DNA of 64,000 bases, taken from positions 1 through 64,000 of the forward strand of contig NZ_OY762929.1 of assembly GCF_963666675.1 (NCBI RefSeq). The letters are read 5' to 3'. The stretch's first letter is position 1. Each line of letters opens with the position of its first letter. Positions 24,891-34,313 of the stretch are shown here, piece by piece. Source of the DNA: an uncultured Desulfobacter sp. (GTDB taxonomy: Bacteria > Desulfobacterota > Desulfobacteria > Desulfobacterales > Desulfobacteraceae). A program made the position numbers and the translations under genes. The notes under the pieces were generated by a model that ran no database searches, was not told where the DNA came from, and worked only from the letters and a program-made list of their open reading frames with translations.

Positions 24891-26978
24891 ATGAAAAACA
24901 TCTGTAAAGCCTTTGTGCTGTCAATCATCGGTCTCGGGGCCTTTTGTACGTTTGCGTACGGGGAATCAACGGACATTAAAGCGTCTGAAACGCTGGATAC
25001 CATCGTGGTGACGGCGCAAAAAAAGGAAGAAAACATTCAGAAGGTCCCATTGAGTATGGATGCATTTTCGCAAATTGACCTGGAGGATGCAGGCATCAAG
25101 AATACGCCGGATCTGGTAAGACTCTCATCCAATGTGCATATTAAGGAGACACATGTGGAGCATGCCCTTGTTATTCGGGGCATATCCTCCTATCACTCAT
25201 CAATCTATTCTCCTGCCGGATTCTATGTGGATGATATCAGTTATCCGCTCCACTACATGCAGAACACCGGACTGCTGGATGTCGAACGGATCGAAGTTCT
25301 CAAGGGTCCCCAGGGCACACTATACGGACACAATTCTGAATCGGGGGTCCTCAATATCGTCACCCGGCAGCCGGGAAATGAATCCAAAGGGAAAATATTA
25401 ACAGAATACAGCTCTTACAACACATTTAACACGGAGGCAAATGTCAGCGGGCCATTAATTCAGGACAAATTATTTATGGGCGGCGCATTACAATATTCCG
25501 TAACGGACGGTTTTTTTGAAAACGACGTGACCGGTGATGATAAGGTAATGGATAATGACCGTGTAAATGGCCGCGCCACGTTGCGCTGGACCCCGAGCGA
25601 CCGCCTGGACCTCTCTTTTATCGGAAACGCAATGCAAGACAACGGTCACGGGGGCGGATTCAGATATATCGCAGGGGAACATGCAACAGACCGGTACCGG
25701 GTACGTAAGGATACGGACGAATACCTGGACCAGGACAGCAACAGCCAGGCCGTACGAATCAAATACAGAGGTGACGGTTTCAACGTTCTGTGGGCCACCA
25801 GCCGCCTGGACCAATTCCTGGACAAACAAAATGATGCGGACGGCTGGGCCTATGACGCCTACCAGCAAAGTAATATTTTTATAATGGACGAACAGATGCT
25901 GAGTCAGGAAATACGAATATCATCGGACGATAGAGGCCCTTTTGAATGGCTCTTTGGCCTGTACGGTTTTACCGAAGATTCATCCTTTGATTTTCAATAC
26001 AATTACGAATCGACGGCCATGAACAGAACAATGAAGCATCCTGTCACGGATATTGCGGCTGAAGGCTATGCCGTTTTTGCCCAGGGTACTTATACACTGT
26101 GGGACAAAATTCATTTTACTGCAGGGTTGCGTTACGACTACCAGACACTTGAAGGCGATCTCAAAGACAATGTCCTGGGTATAGAATTGTACGGCGACAA
26201 GGACTATGATGAACTGCTGCCCAAAGTATCCATAAGTTACGACCAGTCCGACCATGTGATGCTATACGGTTCTGTCTCCAAAGGCTACCTGGTCGGCGGT
26301 TTCAACTGGTTTGCAACATCCGGGGCCGGGTTTAATTTTGATCCGGAATATACCTGGAATTATGAAACCGGCATCAAATCCACCTGGTTCGAAGACCGTC
26401 TCCTGGTCAATCTTTCCTTGTTTTATATCAGCATCCTCGACAAGCAGGTTTCCGAAGTGGATACACAAACCCTGTCAACGACCATTTCCAATGCGGCCGA
26501 GGCCCACTCTTGCGGCCTGGAATTTCTGGTAAAGGCAACGCCGAAAAAGGGCCTGGATTTCTTTGCATCCTTAGGCATTAATGAATCCCAGTTTGACGAT
26601 TTCACCTCTTCCCAGTGGAACGCCACCAATACGGAACTGGTGAACAAAAATTATGATGGAAACATCCTGCCTTACGCCCCCCGGGTAACGTACAACGCCG
26701 GATTTCAGTACAGAACGGCCAATAATTTTTTCTTCAGAGCCGATCTATTGGGCACCGGCAAATTTTACTCAAACGCAGCCAATACCGGCAAACAGGAGGC
26801 CTACCAGACTGTCAACCTCACCGTTGGCTACGAAGGCGAACACTTTGATGTCTATCTGCGGGCCCGGAATATTTTCGATGAGGAATACTGCACATGGCTC
26901 ATGCCAAGAAACGACGGTGTGATGGGTCTGGATGGCGAGCCCCGAACCATTGGCATCACCGTTGCGTACAGATTTTAG
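24891..26978 (+). CDS. TonB-dependent outer-membrane receptor, FyuA-like
   Basis: About 695 residues. ATG at 24891 follows GGAGAAGAA and gives a clean signal peptide (MKNICKAFVLSIIGLGAF...AYG); a longer frame from 24828 is unlikely. The TonB box region reads DTIVVTAQK. The plug domain holds ENIQKVPLSMDAF, a YVDDI block and VERIEVLKGPQGTLYG. The barrel ends in the aromatic GITVAYRF. Plug details resemble the yersiniabactin/pesticin receptor FyuA. It is convergent with the NadA-like/RND operon and probably imports the ligand that controls the AraC protein. Confidence 0.9.
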   Translation: MKNICKAFVLSIIGLGAFCTFAYGESTDIKASETLDTIVVTAQKKEENIQKVPLSMDAFSQIDLEDAGIKNTPDLVRLSSNVHIKETHVEHALVIRGISSYHSSIYSPAGFYVDDISYPLHYMQNTGLLDVERIEVLKGPQGTLYGHNSESGVLNIVTRQPGNESKGKILTEYSSYNTFNTEANVSGPLIQDKLFMGGALQYSVTDGFFENDVTGDDKVMDNDRVNGRATLRWTPSDRLDLSFIGNAMQDNGHGGGFRYIAGEHATDRYRVRKDTDEYLDQDSNSQAVRIKYRGDGFNVLWATSRLDQFLDKQNDADGWAYDAYQQSNIFIMDEQMLSQEIRISSDDRGPFEWLFGLYGFTEDSSFDFQYNYESTAMNRTMKHPVTDIAAEGYAVFAQGTYTLWDKIHFTAGLRYDYQTLEGDLKDNVLGIELYGDKDYDELLPKVSISYDQSDHVMLYGSVSKGYLVGGFNWFATSGAGFNFDPEYTWNYETGIKSTWFEDRLLVNLSLFYISILDKQVSEVDTQTLSTTISNAAEAHSCGLEFLVKATPKKGLDFFASLGINESQFDDFTSSQWNATNTELVNKNYDGNILPYAPRVTYNAGFQYRTANNFFFRADLLGTGKFYSNAANTGKQEAYQTVNLTVGYEGEHFDVYLRARNIFDEEYCTWLMPRNDGVMGLDGEPRTIGITVAYRF

Positions 26979-26985
26979 GACGGAG

Positions 26986-27049
26986 ATGCGTTGTTTGCCG
27001 GGCATGTCGCTGGAATTATCCTCCGCGACATGCCCGGCAAACAACGCAT
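26986..27049. terminator. long perfect inverted repeat, bidirectional terminator
   Basis: Two 25-base arms (26986-27010 and 27025-27049, starting ATGCGTTGTTTGCCGGGCAT) are perfectly complementary with a 14-base loop. They lie between the convergent ends of the TonB receptor and the barrel gene. Confidence 0.85.
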
Positions 27050-27061
27050 GCAAAATTTTAG

Positions 27062-28345
27062 TCAAATACTATATCGCAACGAGATATAAACACTGGTATT
27101 TTTTTCAAACTGCCCAAAAAAGGTGTAGTCTTTTTCTCCTATGAATATATTTGCCCCGGTCTCCACATTGATATTGTCAGTGACCGCATAACTGACTTTT
27201 GGCCGCAAATAGGCATCCTGATCACTGGGTGAATAATAGGCACTCAGTGAAAGTTCAAGATTCTGGCTCATTAGCAGCTGGGTAATCTGAAGCGTAATGA
27301 CATGCCGGAACCGGTCCCGCATGAATTCACCGCTGTAACTGTGCTCATACCCTTGGTAATCAAGCATTTGTTCCACATAATACTGTATGCTGGCATTAAG
27401 GTCGGGCGCAAGATCACGGCAGTATCCGACCAGATAACGCATTTGGCTGTTGTCAATGGTTGAAAGGTTTCCGTCGGGGTCGTCCACAGAGTCGTAGTAG
27501 GCCAGCTCAAGATTACCGATTCCGCCGGCGAGCTGCCCCCTGAAACTGAAACCATAGACGTTTAATTGGGGGAAAAATGGTGTTCCTGAAGGTTTTTGCC
27601 CGACAGGTCGCTTCCAAAACCCCCAATAACCGTACACGGCAAGCTCGTAGTTGAGGATGTTTTTATAAATGCGCACCGCAAGTTCATCATCATCAAACCA
27701 TCTGTCCGGTCGGTTGGCATGAATCATCTCATCTTCTCCGGCATATCCGGCTGCCGCCGCATCCCAATAGGATAGATACTCCCCCGTTATATACCGATCA
27801 GAATCAAACTTTGGGGTGTATACCAGATCAACGTTCGCCCAGTCATGAAAAACACCCAGCTTTATGGCATCGGACGGAGCTTTCATATATTCGCTGTCCC
27901 GTCCGATGAAGTAGGATTGCCAGTCTTTGGGAAACAGATCGTTTAAAAAGACCAGATCGCCGGTTCCCCAGGTGATAATCTGACGCCCGGCTTTAATATC
28001 CAGCCAATCAGAGGGCCGTAAAAAGAACCAGGCTTCACGCAGCTCCCCCTCACCTTTTTCGGTAACGCCATCTGCCCATACATCGCCTTGCAGTTTGAAT
28101 TCCACCCAATCGGTGCACGTGTAAAGATCTGCCGAAAGCCGGGTCTCCATAACAGAAAGATCTCCGGCATGGGGATCATCCTGGATACGCATGCCTGCCC
28201 GGGACTCAATGAAACCGCTTATTTCCACTGGTGCGAACATATCCAGAAAATCCGAGGCGTTCTCACCAGCAGCATAAACATGACTTTCCAAGGGCAGTAC
28301 GAGCAGACACAGTATCAGGCCGCCAAGTTTTGGCATCCATTTCAT
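27062..28345 (-). CDS. outer-membrane beta-barrel protein (DUF1302/porin-like)
   Basis: A 427-residue protein with a signal peptide (KLGGLILCLLVLPLESHVYAAG). The rest is a run of amphipathic strands (VEFKLQGDVWAD, REAWFFLRPSDWLDIKAGRQIITWGTGDL) and a C-terminus ending in aromatic-rich VYISLRYSI. The GRQIITWGTGD block is typical of DUF1302-like barrels found with RND/MMPL exporters and LolA-like proteins. Its start overlaps the preceding stop (TAATG). It is the last gene of the NadA-like operon and may provide the outer-membrane exit or binding site. Confidence 0.78.
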   Translation of the reverse strand: MKWMPKLGGLILCLLVLPLESHVYAAGENASDFLDMFAPVEISGFIESRAGMRIQDDPHAGDLSVMETRLSADLYTCTDWVEFKLQGDVWADGVTEKGEGELREAWFFLRPSDWLDIKAGRQIITWGTGDLVFLNDLFPKDWQSYFIGRDSEYMKAPSDAIKLGVFHDWANVDLVYTPKFDSDRYITGEYLSYWDAAAAGYAGEDEMIHANRPDRWFDDDELAVRIYKNILNYELAVYGYWGFWKRPVGQKPSGTPFFPQLNVYGFSFRGQLAGGIGNLELAYYDSVDDPDGNLSTIDNSQMRYLVGYCRDLAPDLNASIQYYVEQMLDYQGYEHSYSGEFMRDRFRHVITLQITQLLMSQNLELSLSAYYSPSDQDAYLRPKVSYAVTDNINVETGANIFIGEKDYTFFGQFEKNTSVYISLRYSI

Positions 28346-29169
28346 TACATGGCCTCTCGCGGCGGTCTTCTTAAATACCGTTCGGAAAAAATACGGGGAC
28401 TGACCCCCTGATTGTAGGCAATATTGGAAAAGACCATCTTTGTTGTGCTGCCGTTTTCCAGGTCTTTGGCAACCGAAACAGTGACTGTCGGATAAACGAT
28501 CGAATGCCCGTCAAACTCGGCATGAACCCCGTCGACCTGTGCCACGTCAATCCGGCGATAAAGCCGGTCCTGGGGTTTAAAAAATTCCATCTTCATGGGC
28601 ATGAAATTGTGTTTATCAATGTATGCGATGTAATACACAAACTCCACGCTATGGGGGTGTTTGGGTGTATTTTTAATCACATAATGTGCCTGGGTTGTCT
28701 CAAGGAGTTCATGGATATCATCATCAGGACTGCGGCCCGAAATATCCTCATAAAGGAAATCTGACCCCACAAAACTTGTGCGTTTGTCACTTGCGGCAAT
28801 ACGTTTAACCAGATCCAGCCCAGGCAGGTAAAGCCAGCGGTCATCATCCTTGGTCAATGCTGCGTGCTTATGAACCATAAATGCCATCTTGCGTACATCC
28901 GCCGGACGTTTAAAAAGCGTGTAGTACATCTGATCTCTATCCTGGTTACCAATATTCCTCCGTAATATACTGAATTCACGAACCCGGGTGATACCGTTTT
29001 TACCGGTTATGGTCATGTGCACATGCCCCTTGCTGTCGGCACCCTGGTACAGGGCCATATGGTTGGCTTTGGTCACGATCTGCTCAACGTTGATGGTGTT
29101 CTCTGACTGGGCGGCAACACAGGGTTGCCAAGACAATCCCAAAAGCAATAAAATGATTATTTTTTTCAC
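28345..29169 (-). CDS. outer membrane lipoprotein-sorting (LolA-like) protein
   Basis: A 274-residue secreted protein with signal peptide KKIIILLLLGLSWQPCVA. It matches the LolA-like family usually annotated 'outer membrane lipoprotein-sorting protein': MYYTLFKRPADVRKMAFMVHKH, DDRWLYLPGLDLVKRIAASDKRTSFVGSDFLYEDISGR. Such proteins are typically encoded next to MMPL/RND exporters and are thought to ferry hydrophobic cargo across the periplasm. It is clearly distinct from the true LolA at 49035-49703. It is coupled to the barrel gene by a one-base overlap and lies 12 bases after the RND gene. Confidence 0.85.
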   Translation of the reverse strand: MKKIIILLLLGLSWQPCVAAQSENTINVEQIVTKANHMALYQGADSKGHVHMTITGKNGITRVREFSILRRNIGNQDRDQMYYTLFKRPADVRKMAFMVHKHAALTKDDDRWLYLPGLDLVKRIAASDKRTSFVGSDFLYEDISGRSPDDDIHELLETTQAHYVIKNTPKHPHSVEFVYYIAYIDKHNFMPMKMEFFKPQDRLYRRIDVAQVDGVHAEFDGHSIVYPTVTVSVAKDLENGSTTKMVFSNIAYNQGVSPRIFSERYLRRPPREAM

Positions 29170-29181
29170 TATTTTTTCCTT

Positions 29182-31851
29182 TTATTTTTTGCTGTGGCTG
29201 AAACGCAGGGGTTCCACAATCTTTTTTTTGTTGTGACTAAAAAGCGTGGATTCTGCGATCTTCATAATTGCGGGCAGAACAAGCAAAGTGACCACCCCCG
29301 AGCACAAAAGAATCGTAAAAAGCATCACCCCCGTGGTTTTATACGGCACCAGCGAAGCCACCAGCAGAGGCAAAAATCCAATGGCAATAACCAGCACGTT
29401 CCGGCTGATGGCCCGGGCCGGTTCCCCGAACATAACAGGGACCACAGCACGCCAGGACCCAAGTGATTCATAGGCCACCCGGCTGCGCTCTAAAAAATGT
29501 ATGGCAAAATCCACGGCCATACCGATGGACAAGGCACTGAGAACGGCAATGGGCAGGTCATAATCCTTACCCACAAGCCCGGTAATACCATAAATGATCA
29601 ACAGGGTGATGGTCAGCGGCAGCATACACAACAATCCCCATAACGGAGAGCGAAACAGAATACTCATCATTAAAAAAACGATCAGGAAACTGCCCACAAG
29701 TGACTTTAAAAAGCCCCATACAAGTTTGGCTTCCAGGACAAGGTTGATATAGTGCAGCCCCGCCCATTGATACGTTAGGGGGCTTGGCGGCGCGTGGGCT
29801 TTAAAGTATGCGTCAACAGCCTTTACGGCAGCCTTGGTATTCATACTGTCACCGGTGGGAAACTGCATTCGGATGGCAGCGGCTTTGTAGTCGGGTGTAA
29901 CCAGGTGCCACAAATCATGGGGACGATGGCTTTGCTGGTATTGCAGGTAGCATTCAAAAACACCCTGTAGTGAATCAGGGATACGGAAATTCTGGGGTTT
30001 TCCATCTGTCAGTTCCTGATTGACCTTGCGGACAACATCGGCCACGGATGTGCTTTTTCCGATCAGGCCCAGTTGTTTCAAATGCGCCTGGAGCCCTGCC
30101 ATATAAGCAAGAACAGCAGGCTGTTTGAAGGCGCTCAATTTCTCTTTTTCTATCTCCAGATATGCCAGAAGTTCCTGCATTGCATCAAATTCTGCATCAC
30201 TGGCCGTCCGACTCATCTGCTCGCCCTCTTGAATCACCGCATCCAGCAGAGCGCTGAAGCGGTCCTGGTTTTCTGCGGCAAGACGGATTTTTCGGTCAAG
30301 GGTTTCTGCAAGCGCCAATGCTTGGGGATAAACATTAGCAATGCGCCTTGCATACTGCGTCAGGCCCTGGACTAAATCATTCACCCCCGCAGGCTGGATG
30401 CGATCATTGTCACTGCCCTCCAGGACCAGATATGCCACATAGGTCCCGTCGAAATGGCTGTTGAGCGCCACATCGGCTTTGCGGATGGCATGGCTGTGGG
30501 CAAAGCGTTTGGCATAGTTGTCATTGACCTGGATTTTGGTGATCCCCCAGATTGACACGCCAACAAGGATGGAAAAAACGATCACTATTTTTCCGGCATT
30601 GGAAAAGGTCAGCCTGCCCATTGCCTCCAGGAACCGGGATAGCCGGTTTTGCCCGTCTTTTTGAATGGCACGCAGACCAAACGATTTTAGCCGTTTTTTG
30701 GGAATCAGCATGATATAGGCCGGCACAAACAGCACGGTAACGCACCAGGCAACCATGACCCCGATTCCCAGAAATACACCGAAGATACGGGCAGGCGGAA
30801 TGGGCGCCAGAGTCAGGGAAAGAAAGCCTGCTGCCGTGGTCAAGGAGGTGTAGAGCATGGGCTTGAATAGTATCCCCATGACCTCAATAATCGTCTGCCT
30901 GCGCCCTTTCTCCGGTGTGTATACATCAAAAAATTCCGACAGTACATGAACCGAATCCACCATGGCAATGGACATAAGAAAAATCGGCAGCATTGAGCTT
31001 AGAATATGAACTGGATAGCCGCATGCAATCATAAGTCCCATGGTGATTACAATGGACAGGGTGGCGATAATCAGGGGCAAAAGAACCAGCAGCCATTTAC
31101 GGAAAAAAAGCAGCAGCAGCAGGCAGATAAGCACCATGGCCAGGGGAGATGCGATTGTCATCTGGGAGAACATCTCAACCCCCACAGCGCCTTCGGCCAC
31201 CGGCAACCCGGCCACATGGTACGATTCATCGCCATGCAGGGTGCCTATTTTTTCCCACAGGGCCTTATACACCGGATAGCTGAGCAATTTATTGGAAACG
31301 GGCAGATAGATGCAGACTGCCCTGCTGTCGGACGAGACCATATGGCCCTTTAGCAGGGGATTAGACAGCGCCTTTGCCTTTATGGCCCGGGCCTCTTCCC
31401 TGGTTTTCGGGGGCTTGCTCATCAGCCATTCAAATGCAATGGTTCCCGGCCCCAGTTGCGTCATATGATCCACCATGGACGGCGCGATCATATCAACTTC
31501 AATCACCCCTTCCAGCTGATCCGGGTCCTCTTTACCCGGCCAGCGAAGTGTTTTGGCGAACTGGGTCAGTTCATATACCCGTTGTAAAGTTGCCGGATTG
31601 AACACCCCGTCCGGGTCATGTTCGTTGATAATACCGAGCACAACCACCTCGCTGAGGTTAAAACGCTTTTTGGTCTGGTTGTGAAAAAGGCGTGCCGGTT
31701 CATCCTGCTCAAGCATGTTCTCCGGGTCCGTATCCAGAATAACTTTCGGGAAAAATGCACCGGCGAAAACGGTCACTATAATGATTGCCAGAATTACTCT
31801 TTTAGGACATCGTGTTAAGATGTCAACAAGGTTACGCGCGAATTTTATCAT
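29182..31851 (-). CDS. RND superfamily exporter, MMPL type
   Basis: An 889-residue two-repeat RND protein: N-terminal TM helix (VILAIIIVTVFAGAFFP), large periplasmic loop, a sterol-sensing-like block of five helices (MVLICLLLLLFFRKWLLVLLPLI ... SMLPIFLMSIAMVDSVHVLSEF, about residues 225-320). A second half has matching helices (ALSIGMAVDFAIHFLERSR near residue 800). The conserved Asp in MVDSVH and VDFAIH are proton-relay type residues. MMPL exporters move lipids, hopanoids or hydrophobic metabolites. It follows the NadA-like gene by 55 bases and is presumably its exporter. Confidence 0.92.
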   Translation of the reverse strand: MIKFARNLVDILTRCPKRVILAIIIVTVFAGAFFPKVILDTDPENMLEQDEPARLFHNQTKKRFNLSEVVVLGIINEHDPDGVFNPATLQRVYELTQFAKTLRWPGKEDPDQLEGVIEVDMIAPSMVDHMTQLGPGTIAFEWLMSKPPKTREEARAIKAKALSNPLLKGHMVSSDSRAVCIYLPVSNKLLSYPVYKALWEKIGTLHGDESYHVAGLPVAEGAVGVEMFSQMTIASPLAMVLICLLLLLFFRKWLLVLLPLIIATLSIVITMGLMIACGYPVHILSSMLPIFLMSIAMVDSVHVLSEFFDVYTPEKGRRQTIIEVMGILFKPMLYTSLTTAAGFLSLTLAPIPPARIFGVFLGIGVMVAWCVTVLFVPAYIMLIPKKRLKSFGLRAIQKDGQNRLSRFLEAMGRLTFSNAGKIVIVFSILVGVSIWGITKIQVNDNYAKRFAHSHAIRKADVALNSHFDGTYVAYLVLEGSDNDRIQPAGVNDLVQGLTQYARRIANVYPQALALAETLDRKIRLAAENQDRFSALLDAVIQEGEQMSRTASDAEFDAMQELLAYLEIEKEKLSAFKQPAVLAYMAGLQAHLKQLGLIGKSTSVADVVRKVNQELTDGKPQNFRIPDSLQGVFECYLQYQQSHRPHDLWHLVTPDYKAAAIRMQFPTGDSMNTKAAVKAVDAYFKAHAPPSPLTYQWAGLHYINLVLEAKLVWGFLKSLVGSFLIVFLMMSILFRSPLWGLLCMLPLTITLLIIYGITGLVGKDYDLPIAVLSALSIGMAVDFAIHFLERSRVAYESLGSWRAVVPVMFGEPARAISRNVLVIAIGFLPLLVASLVPYKTTGVMLFTILLCSGVVTLLVLPAIMKIAESTLFSHNKKKIVEPLRFSHSKK

Positions 31852-31906
31852 TTAGATCTTCCTGTTAGAAAAAAACAAATTATACGAATCCCATTCAACC
31901 TCACTT

Positions 31907-32986
31907 TTAACTGGCACGTTGATCGATGGTAAACATCGTCTCATATGCTTTTCGCGCACCATCAATAAGATCATCAGAAATAATGTGTTCTGAAACCAAA
32001 GCGCCGTCACCGTTTTCATAATCAACAATGGACTGAAAACTTTTGGCCACATCGGTAAGATTTGTAATCCGCAGATCCCCGCAAACCAGATCGGTTCGTG
32101 GAGAGACAATGGTCTTATCTGAAAATTCATAGGCGGCCCTGGACACCCAGGTATCAACCGTTACAACACCGAGACAAGAACCTGACGGGGCTTTTTTTAT
32201 TTTTTCATATATTTCCCCAACAAAACCCGTGTCATCGCACAAATCCTTCAGCTCCTCTGCACACTCTTTATGGGCTATAATTTTTATGCCCTGGTCCTGG
32301 TATTTCTCTCTTAGATTTTTAATGTCGTCCACGGTGTATTTTTTATGAACAAAACACTCTACATTCCAGGCATAGATCTTTTTACCGCCAGGTATATTTT
32401 TAAAATCCGTTGTTGAATCAACCACATAAATCTGATCATCCGGTAAATTCAACGCGGTAATAATATTAAATGCATCATTGGCCGGAATAAAAAAGATCGA
32501 TTTATTCTGGTCCAGATAGTGTTTGATCACCTTATATGCATTCCATGGCATGCAAACGCTTCCGTTATGTTCCCCGCAGAAACTTCGAAGTTCACTGCTG
32601 GCCGCCACAAACCCAAGAGGAACAACCTCTGTGCTGTTGTTTTCCTGAATCATTTTAAACGCCTCTTTAATAAGATGCGGACTGGAGTGGTCGGCAATGG
32701 GGCAGTCATTTTTAATATTTGACTGAATGACCTTTTTGCCGGATTGGAAAATGACAGGAATGTCTGTAAAAAACCGCCATCCGGTAAACATCAGAAACTG
32801 GGCGTTTGACTCGATGCCGTACTCTTTTATCTGCTCTGCATCGCCAAAAAAGTCAGCAAATTGTAAAAGATCATCAAATTGTCCTGGGTATCCGATGACA
32901 CGCACTTTATTTCCGAGTTCTTCTTTTTTGGTATTGATGAAATCACTTAACTCTTGTTTCGTCATTGATGATAAATCTGTATTCAT
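31907..32986 (-). CDS. divergent NadA-like FeS protein A
   Basis: About 359 residues from ATG 32986, preceded by AAGGAGG; a longer upstream frame lacks support. The three cysteines that bind the [4Fe-4S] cluster in quinolinate synthase are kept (NDCPIAD, VECFVHKK, LVCGDLR), as is the HxEC motif (AHKECAEEL). But the N-terminal His of the AHNYQ motif is replaced (IGYPGQF), the catalytic Tyr region reads GFVAAS, and the Thr-Ser of CTSA is MPWN. The STSG and GTETG motifs of true NadA are missing. It is therefore unlikely to make quinolinate; activity unknown. Confidence 0.82.
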   Translation of the reverse strand: MNTDLSSMTKQELSDFINTKKEELGNKVRVIGYPGQFDDLLQFADFFGDAEQIKEYGIESNAQFLMFTGWRFFTDIPVIFQSGKKVIQSNIKNDCPIADHSSPHLIKEAFKMIQENNSTEVVPLGFVAASSELRSFCGEHNGSVCMPWNAYKVIKHYLDQNKSIFFIPANDAFNIITALNLPDDQIYVVDSTTDFKNIPGGKKIYAWNVECFVHKKYTVDDIKNLREKYQDQGIKIIAHKECAEELKDLCDDTGFVGEIYEKIKKAPSGSCLGVVTVDTWVSRAAYEFSDKTIVSPRTDLVCGDLRITNLTDVAKSFQSIVDYENGDGALVSEHIISDDLIDGARKAYETMFTIDQRAS

Positions 32987-33100
32987 ACGAATCCTCCTTG
33001 AAAAATAAAATAGGTATAGATAGATCGCCCACATATGGCGAATATTTGGTTACCTGTCATACCCACCCAAACCTGATTTTTGAATGCGGTGGTTCCATGT

Positions 33101-33134
33101 GTGCCTCCCCGGCAGAAGCTCTAAAGGGAGGCAC
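33101..33134 (-). promoter_or_regulatory. hairpin between the two NadA-like genes
   Basis: GTGCCTCCC and GGGAGGCAC (9-base perfect arms, 16-base loop) lie in the 223-base gap between NadA-like B and A. There is no T-run, so it is more likely an mRNA processing or stabilising element than a terminator. Confidence 0.5.
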
Positions 33135-33209
33135 CATGAGCATTCTTTGCGATGTGAACTTAAAATCAAAACTGAATTAAAGCGTTGAACACGTTGCAGA
33201 CAAACAGAT

Positions 33210-34313
33210 TTATTTATCTATTTCATCTAAAATCGCATACATGTTATTAATTGAAAGCTCTGCAAATATCCTGTATTCTTCGGGAATAATAATTTGTGTT
33301 TTAAGATCACCTTCGCCGTTTTTATGATCAATAATCGATTGCAAGCACCGGGCAAGATGTGGCAGGTCCGTCACCACCATTCCATGGCAACATAAGTCCG
33401 GCCTCACCGGCACCACAGTTTTTTCAGGGTAGGCCTTTGCAAGCCTGTATGCGAAATTATTCACCGTGGCCAGACCCCATTTTTCCTGATCAGGATTTTC
33501 TTTGAACACATCCCAGACCCCATCTGTAAAGCACCCATAATCAGAGGCTGCGATCACATCAGGAAGGCACTCAAGATGAGAGACAATTTTGATCCCCTCA
33601 TGCATCTCCCGGAGTCGGTCTACATCTTCAACAGAGAAATCTGAATGGACATAGCATCCAATATCCCAGATATACATTTTCTTTTCCCCGATGCTGCTAA
33701 GATCGGTCTTTTCGTTAATCACTGCATAATCCGCTTCGGGGAGATTGAAGTCCTTGACAACATTTAAGGCAATATTGCTCATGGGGGTGAAAAAAACAGA
33801 TTTTTTCTGTTCAAATAGATGCTCAATAAGCTTATGCGCACTGGAAGCAGTGCAGCATGTCCCGTTGTTTCTGCCGCAAAAACTTTTCAACTTGTAGCTG
33901 CCGGTAAAATAGATCATGGGGACAAGCTCATTGGAGCATACTTTTTTCAGCGCGTTGTAAATATCCTCTGTTCTCTGCTCATCGACGTCATTGGTCAGCG
34001 GGCAGTCCGCTTTCATGTTTGCCTGAATAACGGTCTTGTCAGGGCAGAGAATCGCGCCGGCTTCCGTGAAAAATCTGGCACCACAATACACAAGATAGTC
34101 AGCCTGGGTCTGCCTTGTCATTTTTAACAATGACGAAGTATCGCCGACAACATCAGCAAATTGAAGAAGATCATCGAGCTGGAAATTATGTTCAAGAATG
34201 CATAATTCCCCTTCCAATTCCCTTTTTTTATCGTTGATAAAATGTGTTAATTCATCCCGGCTTAAATTATGAAAATCCTGCTCTACCCGTTCTGCAACCA
34301 ATAAATCTTCCAT
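33210..34313 (-). CDS. divergent NadA-like FeS protein B
   Basis: A 367-residue NadA homologue with AAAGGAG before the ATG. It keeps the three cluster cysteines (KADCPLTN, IGCYVHSD, LCCHGMV), the HxEC motif (SHLECLPDV), an N-terminal EHNFQ equivalent to AHNYQ, and a Tyr at the MIYFTGSY position. Like protein A it shares DDLLQFAD and a three-residue insertion (SFCGRNNG), and it lacks the STSG and GTETG substrate motifs. A and B are thus one subfamily in which B is closer to NadA. It is the first gene of the operon and diverges from the AraC gene. Confidence 0.84.
   Translation of the reverse strand: MEDLLVAERVEQDFHNLSRDELTHFINDKKRELEGELCILEHNFQLDDLLQFADVVGDTSSLLKMTRQTQADYLVYCGARFFTEAGAILCPDKTVIQANMKADCPLTNDVDEQRTEDIYNALKKVCSNELVPMIYFTGSYKLKSFCGRNNGTCCTASSAHKLIEHLFEQKKSVFFTPMSNIALNVVKDFNLPEADYAVINEKTDLSSIGEKKMYIWDIGCYVHSDFSVEDVDRLREMHEGIKIVSHLECLPDVIAASDYGCFTDGVWDVFKENPDQEKWGLATVNNFAYRLAKAYPEKTVVPVRPDLCCHGMVVTDLPHLARCLQSIIDHKNGEGDLKTQIIIPEEYRIFAELSINNMYAILDEIDK

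Noticed and set aside
32965..33180. Small plus-strand frame in the NadA-like B/A gap (71 codons)
   Set aside because: It overlaps the NadA-like A start and its ribosome site antisense and resembles no known protein; the hairpin explains the structure there.
33035..33209. Riboswitch between the NadA-like genes
   Set aside because: One hairpin alone does not match any riboswitch class I know; kept only as a possible processing site.
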